A DNA stretch of 64,000 bases from Bacteroidaceae bacterium (lineage in GTDB: Bacteria; Bacteroidota; Bacteroidia; Bacteroidales; Bacteroidaceae). Where the stretch lies: contig JAFQBB010000020.1 of assembly GCA_017416805.1 (NCBI GenBank), forward strand, positions 248,001-312,000, written 5' to 3'. The notes under the pieces are model-generated. The model saw nothing but the letters and a program-made list of their open reading frames with translations. It did no database searches and was not told the DNA's origin. Both the position numbers and the translations under genes were made by a program. Numbering within the stretch: the first letter of the stretch is position 1; each line of letters opens with the position of its first letter. Of this stretch, positions 35,485 to 45,642 are shown in pieces.

Positions 35485-37986
35485 ATGAGAGAATTTATGC
35501 GTAGATACGCTTTAGCTTTGTTGGTGTTCGTGGCGGGTTCGGCAACCGTGTTGGCGCAAACCATGTCGGATGAGCAGGTGATAGAATATATTCTTCAAGA
35601 ACAAGACAAGGGAACTTCCCAGTCACAGATAATCAAGCAATTGGTGAGTCGCGGTGTGACCATGGAGCAGGTGAACCGCTTGAAGGCAAAGTATGGCCAG
35701 CAGGCTAAGGGGGTAGTGGGAGGTACCGAACTGCTCAAGAAAGTGCGTACACGTCAAAAGTTGGAATTGACGACACCTCAGCAAAAACAACGTGACTACA
35801 TGATAAAGTCTGCTGACGATAAGTCAAAGCAGACGGGGAAACTCTCTCAAGAACAAATGATGCTTGAGGGGTTGGACTTCATCATGCCTGATACATTGGA
35901 CCTTTATAACGAAATGTATGCGAAAGAATCTTCAAAGAAAATTTTTGGTCATGACATTTTCAGCAATAAAAACCTTTCTTTCGAACCCAATCTCAATATT
36001 GCTACTCCACAGAATTATCGTTTGGGGCCTGGTGACGAAGTGATCGTTGATGTTTGGGGTGCTTCGCAAAACACCATTCAAGAAACGATCTCTCCCGATG
36101 GCGCTATACAGGTCGATGGTGTTGGTCCTGTTTATTTGAGTGGTATGACGGTAAAAGAGGCCAATGAGTATTTGAAGTCTGAACTTGAAACGATTTATTC
36201 CGATCCGGATACCCAACTCAAACTGACCGTCGGTCAGATACGAGGCATTCAGGTCAATGTGATGGGTGAAGTGGAAAATCCTGGAACTTATACACTTTCT
36301 TCTTTTGCGACAGTGTTTCATGCACTTTATCAAGCAGGTGGCATGAACGAGATTGGTACACTCCGTTCGGTGAAAGTTTATCGAAACAACCAGTTGCTGG
36401 CCACTTTGGATATTTATGATTACATCTTGAATGGCAAAATGGCCGATGATGTACGTCTGATGGATGATGATGTTATAGTTGTCGGAACCTACGAATGTTT
36501 GGTTAATGTGGCAGGTAAGGTGAAACGTCCGATGTTTTATGAGATGAAGCGCAACGAGAGTGTCGGAACTCTGCTTGATTATGCCGGTGGATTTACAGGC
36601 GATGCTTATACAAAGAATGTCCGCCTTATCCGGAAGAGCGGGCGCGAGTATCAGATATATAATGTAGATGAATTGGACTTCAATACATTCCAATTGATGG
36701 ACGGTGATTCGCTGAATATTGATTCCGTATTGCCCCGATTCTCAAACATGGTGGAACTGAAGGGGGCTGTATATCGTCCGGGCATGTATCAGATAGGCGG
36801 GCGCATCACTACAGTACGCCAATTGATTGAAGCTGCCGAAGGAACAATGGGCGATGCTTTCTTGAACCGTGCCGTACTTCATCGCAAACGCGAGGACTTC
36901 TCCCTTGAAGTTATTTCTGTTAATGTCAAAGGTGTTATGGACGGAACTGTTGCCGACATAGCCTTGCAGAATGAAGATGTCCTGATGATTCCCAGTATTC
37001 ATGATATTCGGGAAGAGCGTGTTCTTGCTATTCATGGTGAGGTGTTATTCCCTGGGACGTATGTTTATGCGGCCAATACCACGTTGGAAGACCTCATCCT
37101 GCAAGCAGGTGGATTGAAGGAATCTGCTTCAACAGTGCGTGTTGATGTGGCTCGTCGAATCAAGGACGCTACAGCTACAAAAGACCGTAATGAAACGGCC
37201 GAGACCTACAACTTCTCATTGCGTGATGGTTTTGTCGTTGATGGAGAAGCGGGCTTTATATTAGAACCGTATGACGAAGTATATGTACGTCGGAGTCCCG
37301 GATATCAGGAACAGCAAAATCTTAAAGTAGAGGGTGAGGTCCTTTTTCCCGGTACTTATGTGCTGGCCAAAAAGAATTATCGGTTGAGTGAATTGATAGA
37401 GGCCGTAGGCGGACTTACCAACGAGGCATACGTGAAGGGTGCCCGTTTGGAGCGTCAGATGACCATGGAAGAACAAGTACGTATGAAAGCAGCTCTCCGT
37501 GCCTCCAAGTTAGGAGGAAAAGACTCTATTGATATTGACAAACTTGATTTGTCAACAACCTATAGTGTCGGAATCGAGTTGGACAAAGCGTTGGAAGATC
37601 CCGGTAGTGAGCAGGATGTAGTGCTTCGTGAGGGAGACCGTCTTGTAGTGCCCCAATACATCAATACCGTCAAAATCAACGGTGAAGTCATGTATCCGAA
37701 TACTGTATCCTATCTCAAAGGCAAGAAGTTGAAACATTATATTGAGCAGTCTGGAGGATATTCATCCAATGCCAAAAAAAGTCAGACCTATATCGTTTAT
37801 ATGAACGGTACGATAGCTCGTGCCAAAGGTGGGGGTAAAAACTTGATACAGCCCGGTTGCGAAATCATAGTACCGACAAAACCTGACCGAAAAGGTCTTT
37901 CTTTGCCAGAAATTTTGAGTATCGGTACATCTACTGCCTCTTTGGCCACTATGATTGCTACTATTGCTAACCTGATAAGTAAATAA
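35485..37986 (+). CDS. Wza-like polysaccharide export protein with SLBB repeats
   Basis: An 833-aa outer-membrane export protein with a signal peptide (MRRYALALLVFVAGSATVLA). The polysaccharide-export domain begins at YRLGPGDEVIVDVWGASQNT and is followed by a series of SLBB modules recognisable by VNVMGEVENPGTYTLSS, VLAIHGEVLFPGTYVYAAN, LKVEGEVLFPGTYVLAKKNY and VKINGEVMYPNTVSYL. The C-terminus has a hydrophobic stretch (TSTASLATMIATIANLI) that may cross the outer membrane. The many SLBB repeats are typical of Bacteroidales and would form a tall periplasmic channel. The ATG at 35485 avoids the 28-codon overlap with the sugar transferase. Confidence 0.9.
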   Translation: MREFMRRYALALLVFVAGSATVLAQTMSDEQVIEYILQEQDKGTSQSQIIKQLVSRGVTMEQVNRLKAKYGQQAKGVVGGTELLKKVRTRQKLELTTPQQKQRDYMIKSADDKSKQTGKLSQEQMMLEGLDFIMPDTLDLYNEMYAKESSKKIFGHDIFSNKNLSFEPNLNIATPQNYRLGPGDEVIVDVWGASQNTIQETISPDGAIQVDGVGPVYLSGMTVKEANEYLKSELETIYSDPDTQLKLTVGQIRGIQVNVMGEVENPGTYTLSSFATVFHALYQAGGMNEIGTLRSVKVYRNNQLLATLDIYDYILNGKMADDVRLMDDDVIVVGTYECLVNVAGKVKRPMFYEMKRNESVGTLLDYAGGFTGDAYTKNVRLIRKSGREYQIYNVDELDFNTFQLMDGDSLNIDSVLPRFSNMVELKGAVYRPGMYQIGGRITTVRQLIEAAEGTMGDAFLNRAVLHRKREDFSLEVISVNVKGVMDGTVADIALQNEDVLMIPSIHDIREERVLAIHGEVLFPGTYVYAANTTLEDLILQAGGLKESASTVRVDVARRIKDATATKDRNETAETYNFSLRDGFVVDGEAGFILEPYDEVYVRRSPGYQEQQNLKVEGEVLFPGTYVLAKKNYRLSELIEAVGGLTNEAYVKGARLERQMTMEEQVRMKAALRASKLGGKDSIDIDKLDLSTTYSVGIELDKALEDPGSEQDVVLREGDRLVVPQYINTVKINGEVMYPNTVSYLKGKKLKHYIEQSGGYSSNAKKSQTYIVYMNGTIARAKGGGKNLIQPGCEIIVPTKPDRKGLSLPEILSIGTSTASLATMIATIANLISK

Positions 37987-37991
37987 GAGGT

Positions 37992-39089
37992 ATGGAAGAG
38001 AAAGAGAAGAAGCAGATTAGTCGAGAAATAGATATAATTGCAGCGATTACAAAAGTCCTGAAAGAGTGGAAACTCTTATTTAAGGTTTGTTTCGTTGCTG
38101 GAATTATTGGAGTGATAGTCGCTCTGAATACTCAACGTCGTTATACTACAACAGTTTTAATGGCACCAGAGGCATCAAATACATCTTCTTCTTTAGGAAG
38201 TTTAGGTTCTATGGGAGCCATGTTGGGACTGAATCTTGGTTCTATGATGACATCAGATGCAATATATCCAGAAATATATCCCGATGTTTTAGCCACTACA
38301 GATTTTGTTGTAGATTTGTTTGATGTGCCCGTTATTCCTTTGGATTCAGTAAATAGTAAACCTTATTACAAGCATTTGATAGAAAGTAATAGAACTCCTT
38401 TTTGGGACTATCCGAAAGCTTTGATGGTGAAACTGATAGAACTTATAAAGAATGATACGACTAACGTATTAGGGACAAAGAAGATAGATCCTTTCCGATT
38501 GACAAAAAAGGAGGCTGGTATGATAACGTGGATTGGTTCCAATATTTCTGCTATCGTTGATAAAAAGACAAGTGTTATAACCTTGAGCGTTACAGATGTC
38601 GATCCGCAAGTATCAGCTCTTATGGCGGATACTGTGATGCAACGTTTACAAGATTATATCACGCTGTATCGTACCAAGAAGGCACGTCATGATTTGGAAT
38701 ATATAAAAGAACTTTATGGGCAGGCCCGACAGGAATACATGGAAGCCCAGAAGAAATATGTTCAGGCATCAGATGCAAACCGCAATGTTTTTTTAGAATC
38801 CCTAAATTCACACATCAAGAATTTGGAGAACGAGATGCAGTTAAGACTTACGGTCTATACAGAGACTGCTCAGCAGCTGCAATTGGCAAAGGCAAAGGTA
38901 CAGGAGCAGACACCGGCTTTCACCGTTCTTCAATCAGCCAGCATACCCGTACGTCCGTCAAGTATGCCTAAGATGGTTGTCGCATTTGTATTTGTGGTTT
39001 TGGGCGGTCTTTTAGATGCTGCTTGGGTTCTATTCTTACGGGATTTTTATCATAATTATAAGAAGAAGAAAAGTAAAGAAACAGTATGA
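37992..39089 (+). CDS. Wzz-type polysaccharide chain-length determinant
   Basis: A 365-aa polysaccharide co-polymerase with two membrane helices: near the N-terminus (LLFKVCFVAGIIGVIVAL) and near the C-terminus (MPKMVVAFVFVVLGGLLDAAWVLF). The periplasmic region is coiled-coil rich (EYIKELYGQARQEYMEAQKK). The Pro-rich ASIPVRPSSMPK before the second helix is the family motif. It lacks the C-terminal tyrosine kinase seen in Wzc fusions, and no separate kinase gene is present. Its stop overlaps the next gene by 4 bp. Confidence 0.88.
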   Translation: MEEKEKKQISREIDIIAAITKVLKEWKLLFKVCFVAGIIGVIVALNTQRRYTTTVLMAPEASNTSSSLGSLGSMGAMLGLNLGSMMTSDAIYPEIYPDVLATTDFVVDLFDVPVIPLDSVNSKPYYKHLIESNRTPFWDYPKALMVKLIELIKNDTTNVLGTKKIDPFRLTKKEAGMITWIGSNISAIVDKKTSVITLSVTDVDPQVSALMADTVMQRLQDYITLYRTKKARHDLEYIKELYGQARQEYMEAQKKYVQASDANRNVFLESLNSHIKNLENEMQLRLTVYTETAQQLQLAKAKVQEQTPAFTVLQSASIPVRPSSMPKMVVAFVFVVLGGLLDAAWVLFLRDFYHNYKKKKSKETV

Positions 39090-40243
39090 TTTATTCCATA
39101 CCATATGTGATACTTGTACTTATCTACGGCTTGTTGGCAGACTATTACAGAAGTACCGACGAGGCAGGTAAGTCAAGAATCAATATGGTATGTATTGCTA
39201 TATTTCTTTTCTTTTTTGGATTCAGAGGATTTGTTTCTCATGATTGGGTTATTTATTATCCTGCATTTGAACATGTTTATTCAACCAATCTCAATGAATT
39301 ATTTAATTCATTTGATGAAACTGTCTTTGAACCAGGATTTGTATTGTTAATGTTCTGTTGTAAGATCGTTTTTGACAGTTATCATTTTATGGTATTTGTT
39401 GTGGTCTTGATTAATGCTTTTCTTTTGTTTCGTTTCATCTTCAAGAATCTTTCAAACCCTCCGTTAGCCTTGATTGTCTTCTTATGTATGGGAGGACTTC
39501 TGATGGAATTGAATCTGTTGCGCAACTCCATCAGCATACTTATCTTTTTGAATACATTGGATTACATAAGAGAACGAAAGCCGTTACCCTTTTTCTTATG
39601 GAATTTATTGGGCATGACTTTTCATTTGTCATCCATTCTTTATCTTCCTTTGTATTTTTTCCTAAATAAACGTTGTCCGAGGTGGTTGTTTTTATCTTTG
39701 TTGATAGGTAGTAATTTAGTCTTCTTATCAGGAATAAAGTTTGTAACCCCTATATTGATAGCTGTGGCTAGTAATTTGGGTGATGCTTATGTCGAATTGG
39801 TAGAGGCATATACGGAAGGCAAATACGGAGATATACAACGAACATTATCAATTGGCTATATCGAACGAGTGTTGTCCGGTGCATTGATTTTTTGTTATTA
39901 TAATAAATTGATTGAGATGCGTAAGGATAATATTATGTATATCAATGCCTTCCTTATGTTTTATACTATATTCTTTATCTTTGCAGAATTTGCTGTGGTA
40001 GGGGGACGATTGGCAAATCTTTTCACATTTTGTTATTGGGTTCTTTGGATTGATCTTCTCAAATGTATTTCGTTGCCAAATAATAAGAGACTATTTGTAG
40101 GGTATTTAATTATATATTGTTTGTTGAAGATTGTAAGTTCGACTGATGAAGAACTATTTTATTATGATAACTTGTTAACTGGGAGTAAATCCTATGAGGA
40201 AAGGTTGTATATTTTCACAAGAGTTTTTGAGGAAGCTGAGTAA
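39086..40243 (+). CDS. EpsG/Wzy-like O-unit polymerase
   Basis: A 385-aa integral membrane protein with about ten hydrophobic helices and the EpsG-type pattern FFGFRGFVSHDWVIYYPAFE, FEPGFVLLMFCCKIV and LNLLRNSISILIFL. Together with Wza, Wzz and a flippase it completes a Wzx/Wzy-type exopolysaccharide pathway. The ATGA overlap with wzz indicates translational coupling. AT-rich composition starts about here and continues through the glycosyltransferases. Confidence 0.82.
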   Translation: MIYSIPYVILVLIYGLLADYYRSTDEAGKSRINMVCIAIFLFFFGFRGFVSHDWVIYYPAFEHVYSTNLNELFNSFDETVFEPGFVLLMFCCKIVFDSYHFMVFVVVLINAFLLFRFIFKNLSNPPLALIVFLCMGGLLMELNLLRNSISILIFLNTLDYIRERKPLPFFLWNLLGMTFHLSSILYLPLYFFLNKRCPRWLFLSLLIGSNLVFLSGIKFVTPILIAVASNLGDAYVELVEAYTEGKYGDIQRTLSIGYIERVLSGALIFCYYNKLIEMRKDNIMYINAFLMFYTIFFIFAEFAVVGGRLANLFTFCYWVLWIDLLKCISLPNNKRLFVGYLIIYCLLKIVSSTDEELFYYDNLLTGSKSYEERLYIFTRVFEEAE

Positions 40244-40272
40244 AGAAAAAATAATTTGTGATTGTTTTTAAC

Positions 40273-41574
40273 ATGGATGTGCAGTGTAAAAATGATATAA
40301 AAAGTAAGAAAGATGTGGCTAAAGTGACAATTATCACTGTAGTTTATAATGATGTAATGTCTCTCAGAAAAACTATAGATAGTGTGTTGGGACAATCATG
40401 GGAAAATATCGAATATATCATTATAGATGGTGGAAGTACAGATGGTACGATTGATATTATTAAAGAAGTCGCTGATAATCTGTCATATTGGTGCTCAGAA
40501 CCTGATAATGGGGTTTATGATGCCATGAATAAGGGAATTAGGCATTCTACTGGCGATTGGATTTGTTTCTTGAATTCTGGAGATGTATTTTGTGATACAA
40601 ATTCAGTAGAAAAAATGATGAATACAGAACATAGTACAGCAGATATCTTGTATGCAAATAGTATAGAGGTCTCAGATGTAATGAATCGCAAGATAGAAGC
40701 ACAAGCTGATATAAGCAAGATGCAATATTATCCAATATATAGGCATGGTTCTTCGCTAGTAAAAGCAGATGTACAGCGCCGTTTCTTGTTTGATTTATCG
40801 AAATCAAAAGACTTAGGTTATGCGTTGGATTGGGACATGATATATAGAATGTTCCTTGCAGGGTGTAGATTTAAGAAGGTGGATATTTATCTTGAATCCT
40901 ATCAAAAAGAGGGACTATCCGATCATCCTTACCGAAATCGATGGTATAACTATTTGATTACTTCTGCAGGAAGATTCAATTTCTTGAAGTTTATATATTT
41001 TATTTATAGTTGTATCGTTTTTTTCTTTTGGCGCTCATACCTCTATAAATGGGTAAAGGCTTTCTTCATGGAATTACTGGTAAATGATTGTTTGCCTTTG
41101 ATTCCGTTTTGGGCAGTGAGGCGTGCTTATTTGCGATTAGTAAGGGCTAAGATAGGAAAAGGGAGTTTTTTGATGAAAAATGTATATATTCAAAATCCCA
41201 ATCGTTTGCGTATAGGAAAGAACTCCCATATAAATCGTGGATGTTTGCTTGATGCGAGAGGAGGTATTGAAATAGGTAATAGTGTGTCCATTTCTCATAA
41301 TGTGAATATTGTGACAGGAGGGCATGATTATAAATCCCCAACTTTTGCAGGTATTTTTGCTCCAATCTGTATTGGTGATTATGTTTGGGTCGGAGTAGGA
41401 TGTACAATATTGCAAGGGGTTAAGATTGGTAAAGGTGCAGTTATTTGCAGTGGCGCTGTTGTTACTCGTGATGTTCTTGAATATGAAGTTGTTGCAGGAA
41501 TTCCTGCAAAAAAGATAGCAATACGACCAAGCGATTTAAATTATTTGTGTCATTGGGATGTACCTTTTACCTAA
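40273..41574 (+). CDS. GT2 glycosyltransferase fused to a hexapeptide-repeat acetyltransferase
   Basis: A 433-aa two-domain protein. Residues ~15-225 are a GT-A fold family 2 glycosyltransferase (VTIITVVYNDVMSLRKTIDS, IIIDGGSTDGT, NSGDVF, LDWDMIYRMF). After a hydrophobic linker (FLKFIYFIYSCIVFFFW), residues ~295-430 form a left-handed beta-helix acyltransferase (RIGKNSHINRGCLLDARGG, IGDYVWVGVGCTILQGVKIG, SGAVVTRDV, VVAGIPAKKI). It would add a sugar and O-acetylate the unit in one polypeptide (inference). The frame also offers a GTG at 40258; the ATG at 40273 is chosen. Confidence 0.85.
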   Translation: MDVQCKNDIKSKKDVAKVTIITVVYNDVMSLRKTIDSVLGQSWENIEYIIIDGGSTDGTIDIIKEVADNLSYWCSEPDNGVYDAMNKGIRHSTGDWICFLNSGDVFCDTNSVEKMMNTEHSTADILYANSIEVSDVMNRKIEAQADISKMQYYPIYRHGSSLVKADVQRRFLFDLSKSKDLGYALDWDMIYRMFLAGCRFKKVDIYLESYQKEGLSDHPYRNRWYNYLITSAGRFNFLKFIYFIYSCIVFFFWRSYLYKWVKAFFMELLVNDCLPLIPFWAVRRAYLRLVRAKIGKGSFLMKNVYIQNPNRLRIGKNSHINRGCLLDARGGIEIGNSVSISHNVNIVTGGHDYKSPTFAGIFAPICIGDYVWVGVGCTILQGVKIGKGAVICSGAVVTRDVLEYEVVAGIPAKKIAIRPSDLNYLCHWDVPFT

Positions 41575-41705
41575 TTGTCATGTTAAGTCGTGTAGTAAAG
41601 TGCTATTCTTCAAGTGTTCGTATTGATAGTTCTGTTTGATTATGTACTAAATCTGTAGACTTGACGTTGTATATATAGTAAGAATCGAGAGTCTTTTTTA
41701 ATTTT

Positions 41706-42923
41706 ATGAAAATAGTTATTATTTCAACATACTTACCATATCCTCTTAGTTCAGGAGGCGCACAAGCGCAGTATAATATTATAGATAAGTTACAAAGTAA
41801 ACATCAAATTACGTTTGTTTTTCCTGTAAATGGTTGTAATAAGATAAGTGCAATGAGACATTTGCAGACTGTTTGGAAAAATGTAAAATTCAAGCCTTAT
41901 GGTTATTTTAAACAACTATCAAACTTATCCTTTTTTTTGAGTAAAGCAGAACGAGCAATAAAAATCCTATGTTGTAATAATAGTGAGCGTTTTTATGTCG
42001 AACGTGCATTAAAGCCTTATGGATTTCCTACGGACAGGAAGTTCGCTTCATTTGTAAATAATTGTATTGAAGAGGCTGAAGCAGATGTTGTTCAAATAGA
42101 TATGTACCCATTTCTAACGTTGGTTGATTCTTTGCCAGCAAATATTCGTAAGGTATTTGTACATCATGAATTGCGTTGGGTACGTAATGAACGTTTATTC
42201 CGAAATATAGAACTGACAAAAAAAGAACGATTATTGTTTGATGTAGAGAAGAAAAAAGAGTTAGAGTATTTGAATAAATTTGATCAAATAATAACCTTGA
42301 CAGATGTTGATAAAAAGTTGTTGAAAGAAGCGGGTGTAGTTGTGCCTATTGCGGTTTCACCCGCTTCCGTGAATGCGATTCCAATGGATTATTCGCCTTG
42401 GAATGGTTCCATAACTTTTTTAGGTGGATATGCGCACATTCCCAATTCAGAAGGAGTAAATTGGTTGATTAATAAAGTTTTTCCATTAATTGATTGGACT
42501 AAATACCCTCAAGCGAATTTTAATATTATAGGTGCAGGTTGGCCTAATCAGATTAAAAGTCCTGATAATATTTTGAAAGTAAGAAGTCTGGGATTTGTTG
42601 AAAATATAGCTGATACTATATCTGGAAGTATTATGTGTGTGCCAATACTGACAGGTAGTGGAATGAGAATGAAAATATTGGAGGCTGCGGTAATGAATGT
42701 TCCTTTTATTACAACAACAGTAGGTGTTGAGGGGCTTGACTTTAAGAATGAGAAAGCTTGTTTGATAGCTGATACCCCAGAATCTTTTGCTAATGCATTA
42801 GAAACGCTAATGACAGATTGTGAAAAATGCCGTTTGTTGACAATGAATGCCTCAAATGTCTTTTCAGAGTTGTATTCAGTTGAAGCTGTAGCAATGCGTC
42901 GTGAGAGTATCTTACAAGGATAG
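41706..42923 (+). CDS. GT4-type glycosyltransferase
   Basis: A 405-aa GT-B fold enzyme. The N-terminal IISTYLPYPLSSGGAQAQYNIIDKL and the C-terminal ITFLGGYAHIPNSEGVNWL, VRSLGFVENIADTISGS and PILTGSGMRMKILEAAVMNVPFITT match family 4/1 retaining glycosyltransferases; the last is the nucleotide-sugar E-x7-E region. A 131-bp gap separates it from the previous gene with no clear terminator. Donor and acceptor sugars cannot be inferred. Confidence 0.82.
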   Translation: MKIVIISTYLPYPLSSGGAQAQYNIIDKLQSKHQITFVFPVNGCNKISAMRHLQTVWKNVKFKPYGYFKQLSNLSFFLSKAERAIKILCCNNSERFYVERALKPYGFPTDRKFASFVNNCIEEAEADVVQIDMYPFLTLVDSLPANIRKVFVHHELRWVRNERLFRNIELTKKERLLFDVEKKKELEYLNKFDQIITLTDVDKKLLKEAGVVVPIAVSPASVNAIPMDYSPWNGSITFLGGYAHIPNSEGVNWLINKVFPLIDWTKYPQANFNIIGAGWPNQIKSPDNILKVRSLGFVENIADTISGSIMCVPILTGSGMRMKILEAAVMNVPFITTTVGVEGLDFKNEKACLIADTPESFANALETLMTDCEKCRLLTMNASNVFSELYSVEAVAMRRESILQG

Positions 42924-43025
42924 GAAGTAAATATTTCATTTTTTCATCGAAAATAGAAATAGGATTTTTATTAAGAATAAAGCATTGTAGATTGGCTGTT
43001 CATATGAAGGTGAAACTAAAGAAAT

Positions 43026-44153
43026 ATGCTGTATAGTATGAAAAATAAAACAATATTATTTTGTGATAACACTCTATGGGGATTAGTCAATTTTAGGGGT
43101 GTTGTTATTGAGTATTTCATAAAGAAAGGCTATAAAGTGATATTGGTTGCTCCCCAACGAGCGGATAGCGATATGAAGGCGGAAGTTCCAATTGGGGTTC
43201 GATATATACCGGTAGAATTAGGACGCTCTTCTCAGAATCCAATAAATGATATGAAATATTTCTTTTCTTTATATTCGATTTATAAAAGGGAAAGGCCGGA
43301 TTATATATTTCACTATACCATTAAACCGAATATTTATGGTACTTTAGCTGCTCGTCTCTTAAAAATTAAGTCAACAGCAATGATGGCGGGTTTAGGGTAT
43401 GTATTTATGGAGGACAATGTTGTTAATAGGTTAGCTCGTTCTCTGTATCGTTTTGCTTTGAGATATTCAAATAAAGTTTTTTTATTGAATAAGCAGAATA
43501 TTGAACAGGTTATTTCTAAAGGTATTTGTCGGGCAGACAATATAATTTTTTTGCAAGGCGGTGAGGGGGTTGATTTGAGGTATTTCCCTTTTGTAGATAA
43601 TAATTCCGATGAAATAACATTCCTGATGATTGGACGTATTTTGTGGGAAAAAGGATATGGCGAGTTTGTGGAAGCAGCCAAAAGAATGAAATTGATAAAT
43701 TCTAAATTAAAATTTGAATTGTTAGGACCCATTGATGAATCTTTCCCTGATTCTGTATCTCGAAAGAAGATAGAGGAAGACGAAAAGAATGGCTATATTA
43801 GCTATTTGGGTTTTACAGATGATGTCCGTGCTCATTTGAAGCGAAAGGGGATAGTAATAGTTTTACCATCATTTTATGGTGAGGGTCTAAATCGATCTTT
43901 GATGGAGGCCTGTGCGATGGGAAAACCGATTATCACAACAGATATTCCTGGCTGTAGAGAAACAGTAAGAGATGGTTTTAATGGTTATCTCGTACCCATC
44001 AAGAATGTTGATGCTTTAGTTGCTGCCATGAATACATATTGTAATCTTTCTATAGAAGAAAGAGTTGCTTGTTCAATGAATAGTCGGAAATGGGCTGAAG
44101 AGTGTTTCGATGTAAAGAATGTGATTAAGGAGTACGAGAAACTAATTAATTAG
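43026..44153 (+). CDS. GT4-type glycosyltransferase (WcaI/PimB-like)
   Basis: A 375-aa GT-B glycosyltransferase with NTLWGLVNFRGVVIEYFIKKG near the N-terminus, FHYTIKPNIYGTLAARLL, LMIGRILWEKGYGEFVEAA at the start of the donor domain, and PSFYGEGLNRSLMEACAMGKPIITTDIPGCRETV as the E-x7-E signature. The arrangement resembles lipid-linked-sugar transferases of capsule loci that act on HexNAc acceptors. The start may be four codons later (ATG 43038). Confidence 0.84.
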   Translation: MLYSMKNKTILFCDNTLWGLVNFRGVVIEYFIKKGYKVILVAPQRADSDMKAEVPIGVRYIPVELGRSSQNPINDMKYFFSLYSIYKRERPDYIFHYTIKPNIYGTLAARLLKIKSTAMMAGLGYVFMEDNVVNRLARSLYRFALRYSNKVFLLNKQNIEQVISKGICRADNIIFLQGGEGVDLRYFPFVDNNSDEITFLMIGRILWEKGYGEFVEAAKRMKLINSKLKFELLGPIDESFPDSVSRKKIEEDEKNGYISYLGFTDDVRAHLKRKGIVIVLPSFYGEGLNRSLMEACAMGKPIITTDIPGCRETVRDGFNGYLVPIKNVDALVAAMNTYCNLSIEERVACSMNSRKWAEECFDVKNVIKEYEKLIN

Positions 44154-44171
44154 TATTTAGATTTTTGACGT

Positions 44172-44909
44172 ATGATATCGGTATGTATTGCTACGTATAA
44201 TGGCGAGAAATATATTAATCAACAATTAGAGAGTATTCTTAAGCAGTTAGGAGATTCTGATGAGATTATTATTTCAGATGATGAATCAACAGATAGGACA
44301 TTGGAACTTATTAATGGATTTAAAGATAAAAGAATAAAGGTTTATAAGCATACCGAGAAGATAAAAACATCTTTTTTCTTGGATGCTCCTACTCATAATT
44401 TTGCTAATGCCTTAAAACATGCACAAGGAGAATACATATTTCTGGCAGATCAAGATGATATTTGGCTTGATGGCAAAGTGAATAAGATGATAGCTGCATT
44501 GCAAGAGGTTGATTTTGTCGTGTCTGATTGTATAATTGTGAATGATAAATTAGAATCAATTGCGGAATCATATTTCAAGGTTGCTAATACTAAATTGGGA
44601 ATTTGGAATAATATTGTTCATAGTACTTATTTGGGTTGTAGCTTAGCTTTTAGAAGGAAGGTGTTGGAACAGGCATTACCTTTTCCACAAACCATGGTAG
44701 GACATGATTTGTGGTTGGGGCTTATTGCTGAATCTTATTTTAAAGCAAAATTGTTGAATGAACCTTTGATGTTATATCGTAAACATGGTGATAGTGTTAC
44801 TACAAGTGGCTTAAAAAGTTCAAATCCGTTATATGTTAAAATTTCATATAGAGCAGTAATTGTATGGGAACTATTTAAGAAATATGTAAAAAAATTATTG
44901 GAAACCTGA
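44172..44909 (+). CDS. GT2-type glycosyltransferase
   Basis: A 245-aa family 2 enzyme: ISVCIATYNGEKYINQQLES, DEIIISDDESTDRT, YIFLADQDDIW (metal-binding acidic motif) and VGHDLWLGLIAES with a candidate catalytic Asp. LYRKHGDSVT is typical of rhamnosyltransferase-like GT2s. It is the last gene of the plus-strand arm; the converging arm ends 43 bp away with no visible hairpin terminator between them. Confidence 0.86.
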   Translation: MISVCIATYNGEKYINQQLESILKQLGDSDEIIISDDESTDRTLELINGFKDKRIKVYKHTEKIKTSFFLDAPTHNFANALKHAQGEYIFLADQDDIWLDGKVNKMIAALQEVDFVVSDCIIVNDKLESIAESYFKVANTKLGIWNNIVHSTYLGCSLAFRRKVLEQALPFPQTMVGHDLWLGLIAESYFKAKLLNEPLMLYRKHGDSVTTSGLKSSNPLYVKISYRAVIVWELFKKYVKKLLET

Positions 44910-44952
44910 TAAAGTGCGATTTGATTGCATTGCCTTAGGTGTACAAGTGAAA

Positions 44953-45618
44953 CTAATAATTATATTTTACCTTATATTCTCTAATTTTAATAATATCTTC
45001 TTGTGTAATATTTGATGTTCCTACAATTTTAAGTCCATCATAATAATCTGAGAATAGTTTGTTTAGATACTCTCGTTTGAGCCTTTCTTCCTCTTTGTAC
45101 AATAACTTTTCGTGCTCAAGAATTTGTTCTATACTAAATCTGACAGCAGTAATTCTTGCTGGTATGCCGGTCACTACTGCGTAAGGTGGAACAGGTCTTG
45201 TAATTATAGCTCCTGCTCCAATAATGCATCCTCTTCCCAAATTGCAGCCAGTTAAGATCGTAGAATTTGCACCAATCCAAACGTCTTCTTCAATTATAAC
45301 GTCGGAACTCTTGTCATTTATGTGGGAATTAACTAATAGACATTGTGGTATTCCTACAGTTGCTATATGGTTATTGGTTACAATAGTGCAATTTGGAGCT
45401 AAGACGGAATATTTCTTTATAATGATTTTTTCAGTTGGAGCATTGATAAAATGGGCTAATGCCCGTACAATCACATTTTCTTCTATAAATACATTATTTT
45501 TAGATTCAAACCATACGGGATATTCTATTATGCTATTTTTTCCGCAATAGCCTAAATTCTTTTTCAAGGGGATGAATCTTCGATATAGCATTTTTAATGC
45601 TTTTAACTTCTCAAACAT
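44953..45618 (-). CDS. Hexapeptide-repeat acetyltransferase
   Basis: A 221-aa left-handed beta-helix acyltransferase of the CatB/NodL/WcaF type: CTIVTNNHIATVGIPQ, VIIEEDVWIGANSTILTGCN, LGRGCIIGAGAIITRPVPPYAVVTGIPARI, then a helical C-terminal extension (IEQILEHEKLLYKEEERLKRE). The His in NNH is the usual catalytic base. It probably O-acetylates the exopolysaccharide. It is the last gene of the minus-strand arm, 24 bp from the related acyltransferase gene upstream. Confidence 0.84.
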   Translation of the reverse strand: MFEKLKALKMLYRRFIPLKKNLGYCGKNSIIEYPVWFESKNNVFIEENVIVRALAHFINAPTEKIIIKKYSVLAPNCTIVTNNHIATVGIPQCLLVNSHINDKSSDVIIEEDVWIGANSTILTGCNLGRGCIIGAGAIITRPVPPYAVVTGIPARITAVRFSIEQILEHEKLLYKEEERLKREYLNKLFSDYYDGLKIVGTSNITQEDIIKIREYKVKYNY

Positions 45619-45642
45619 ATTTTTTTAATCAATCTATATTTA

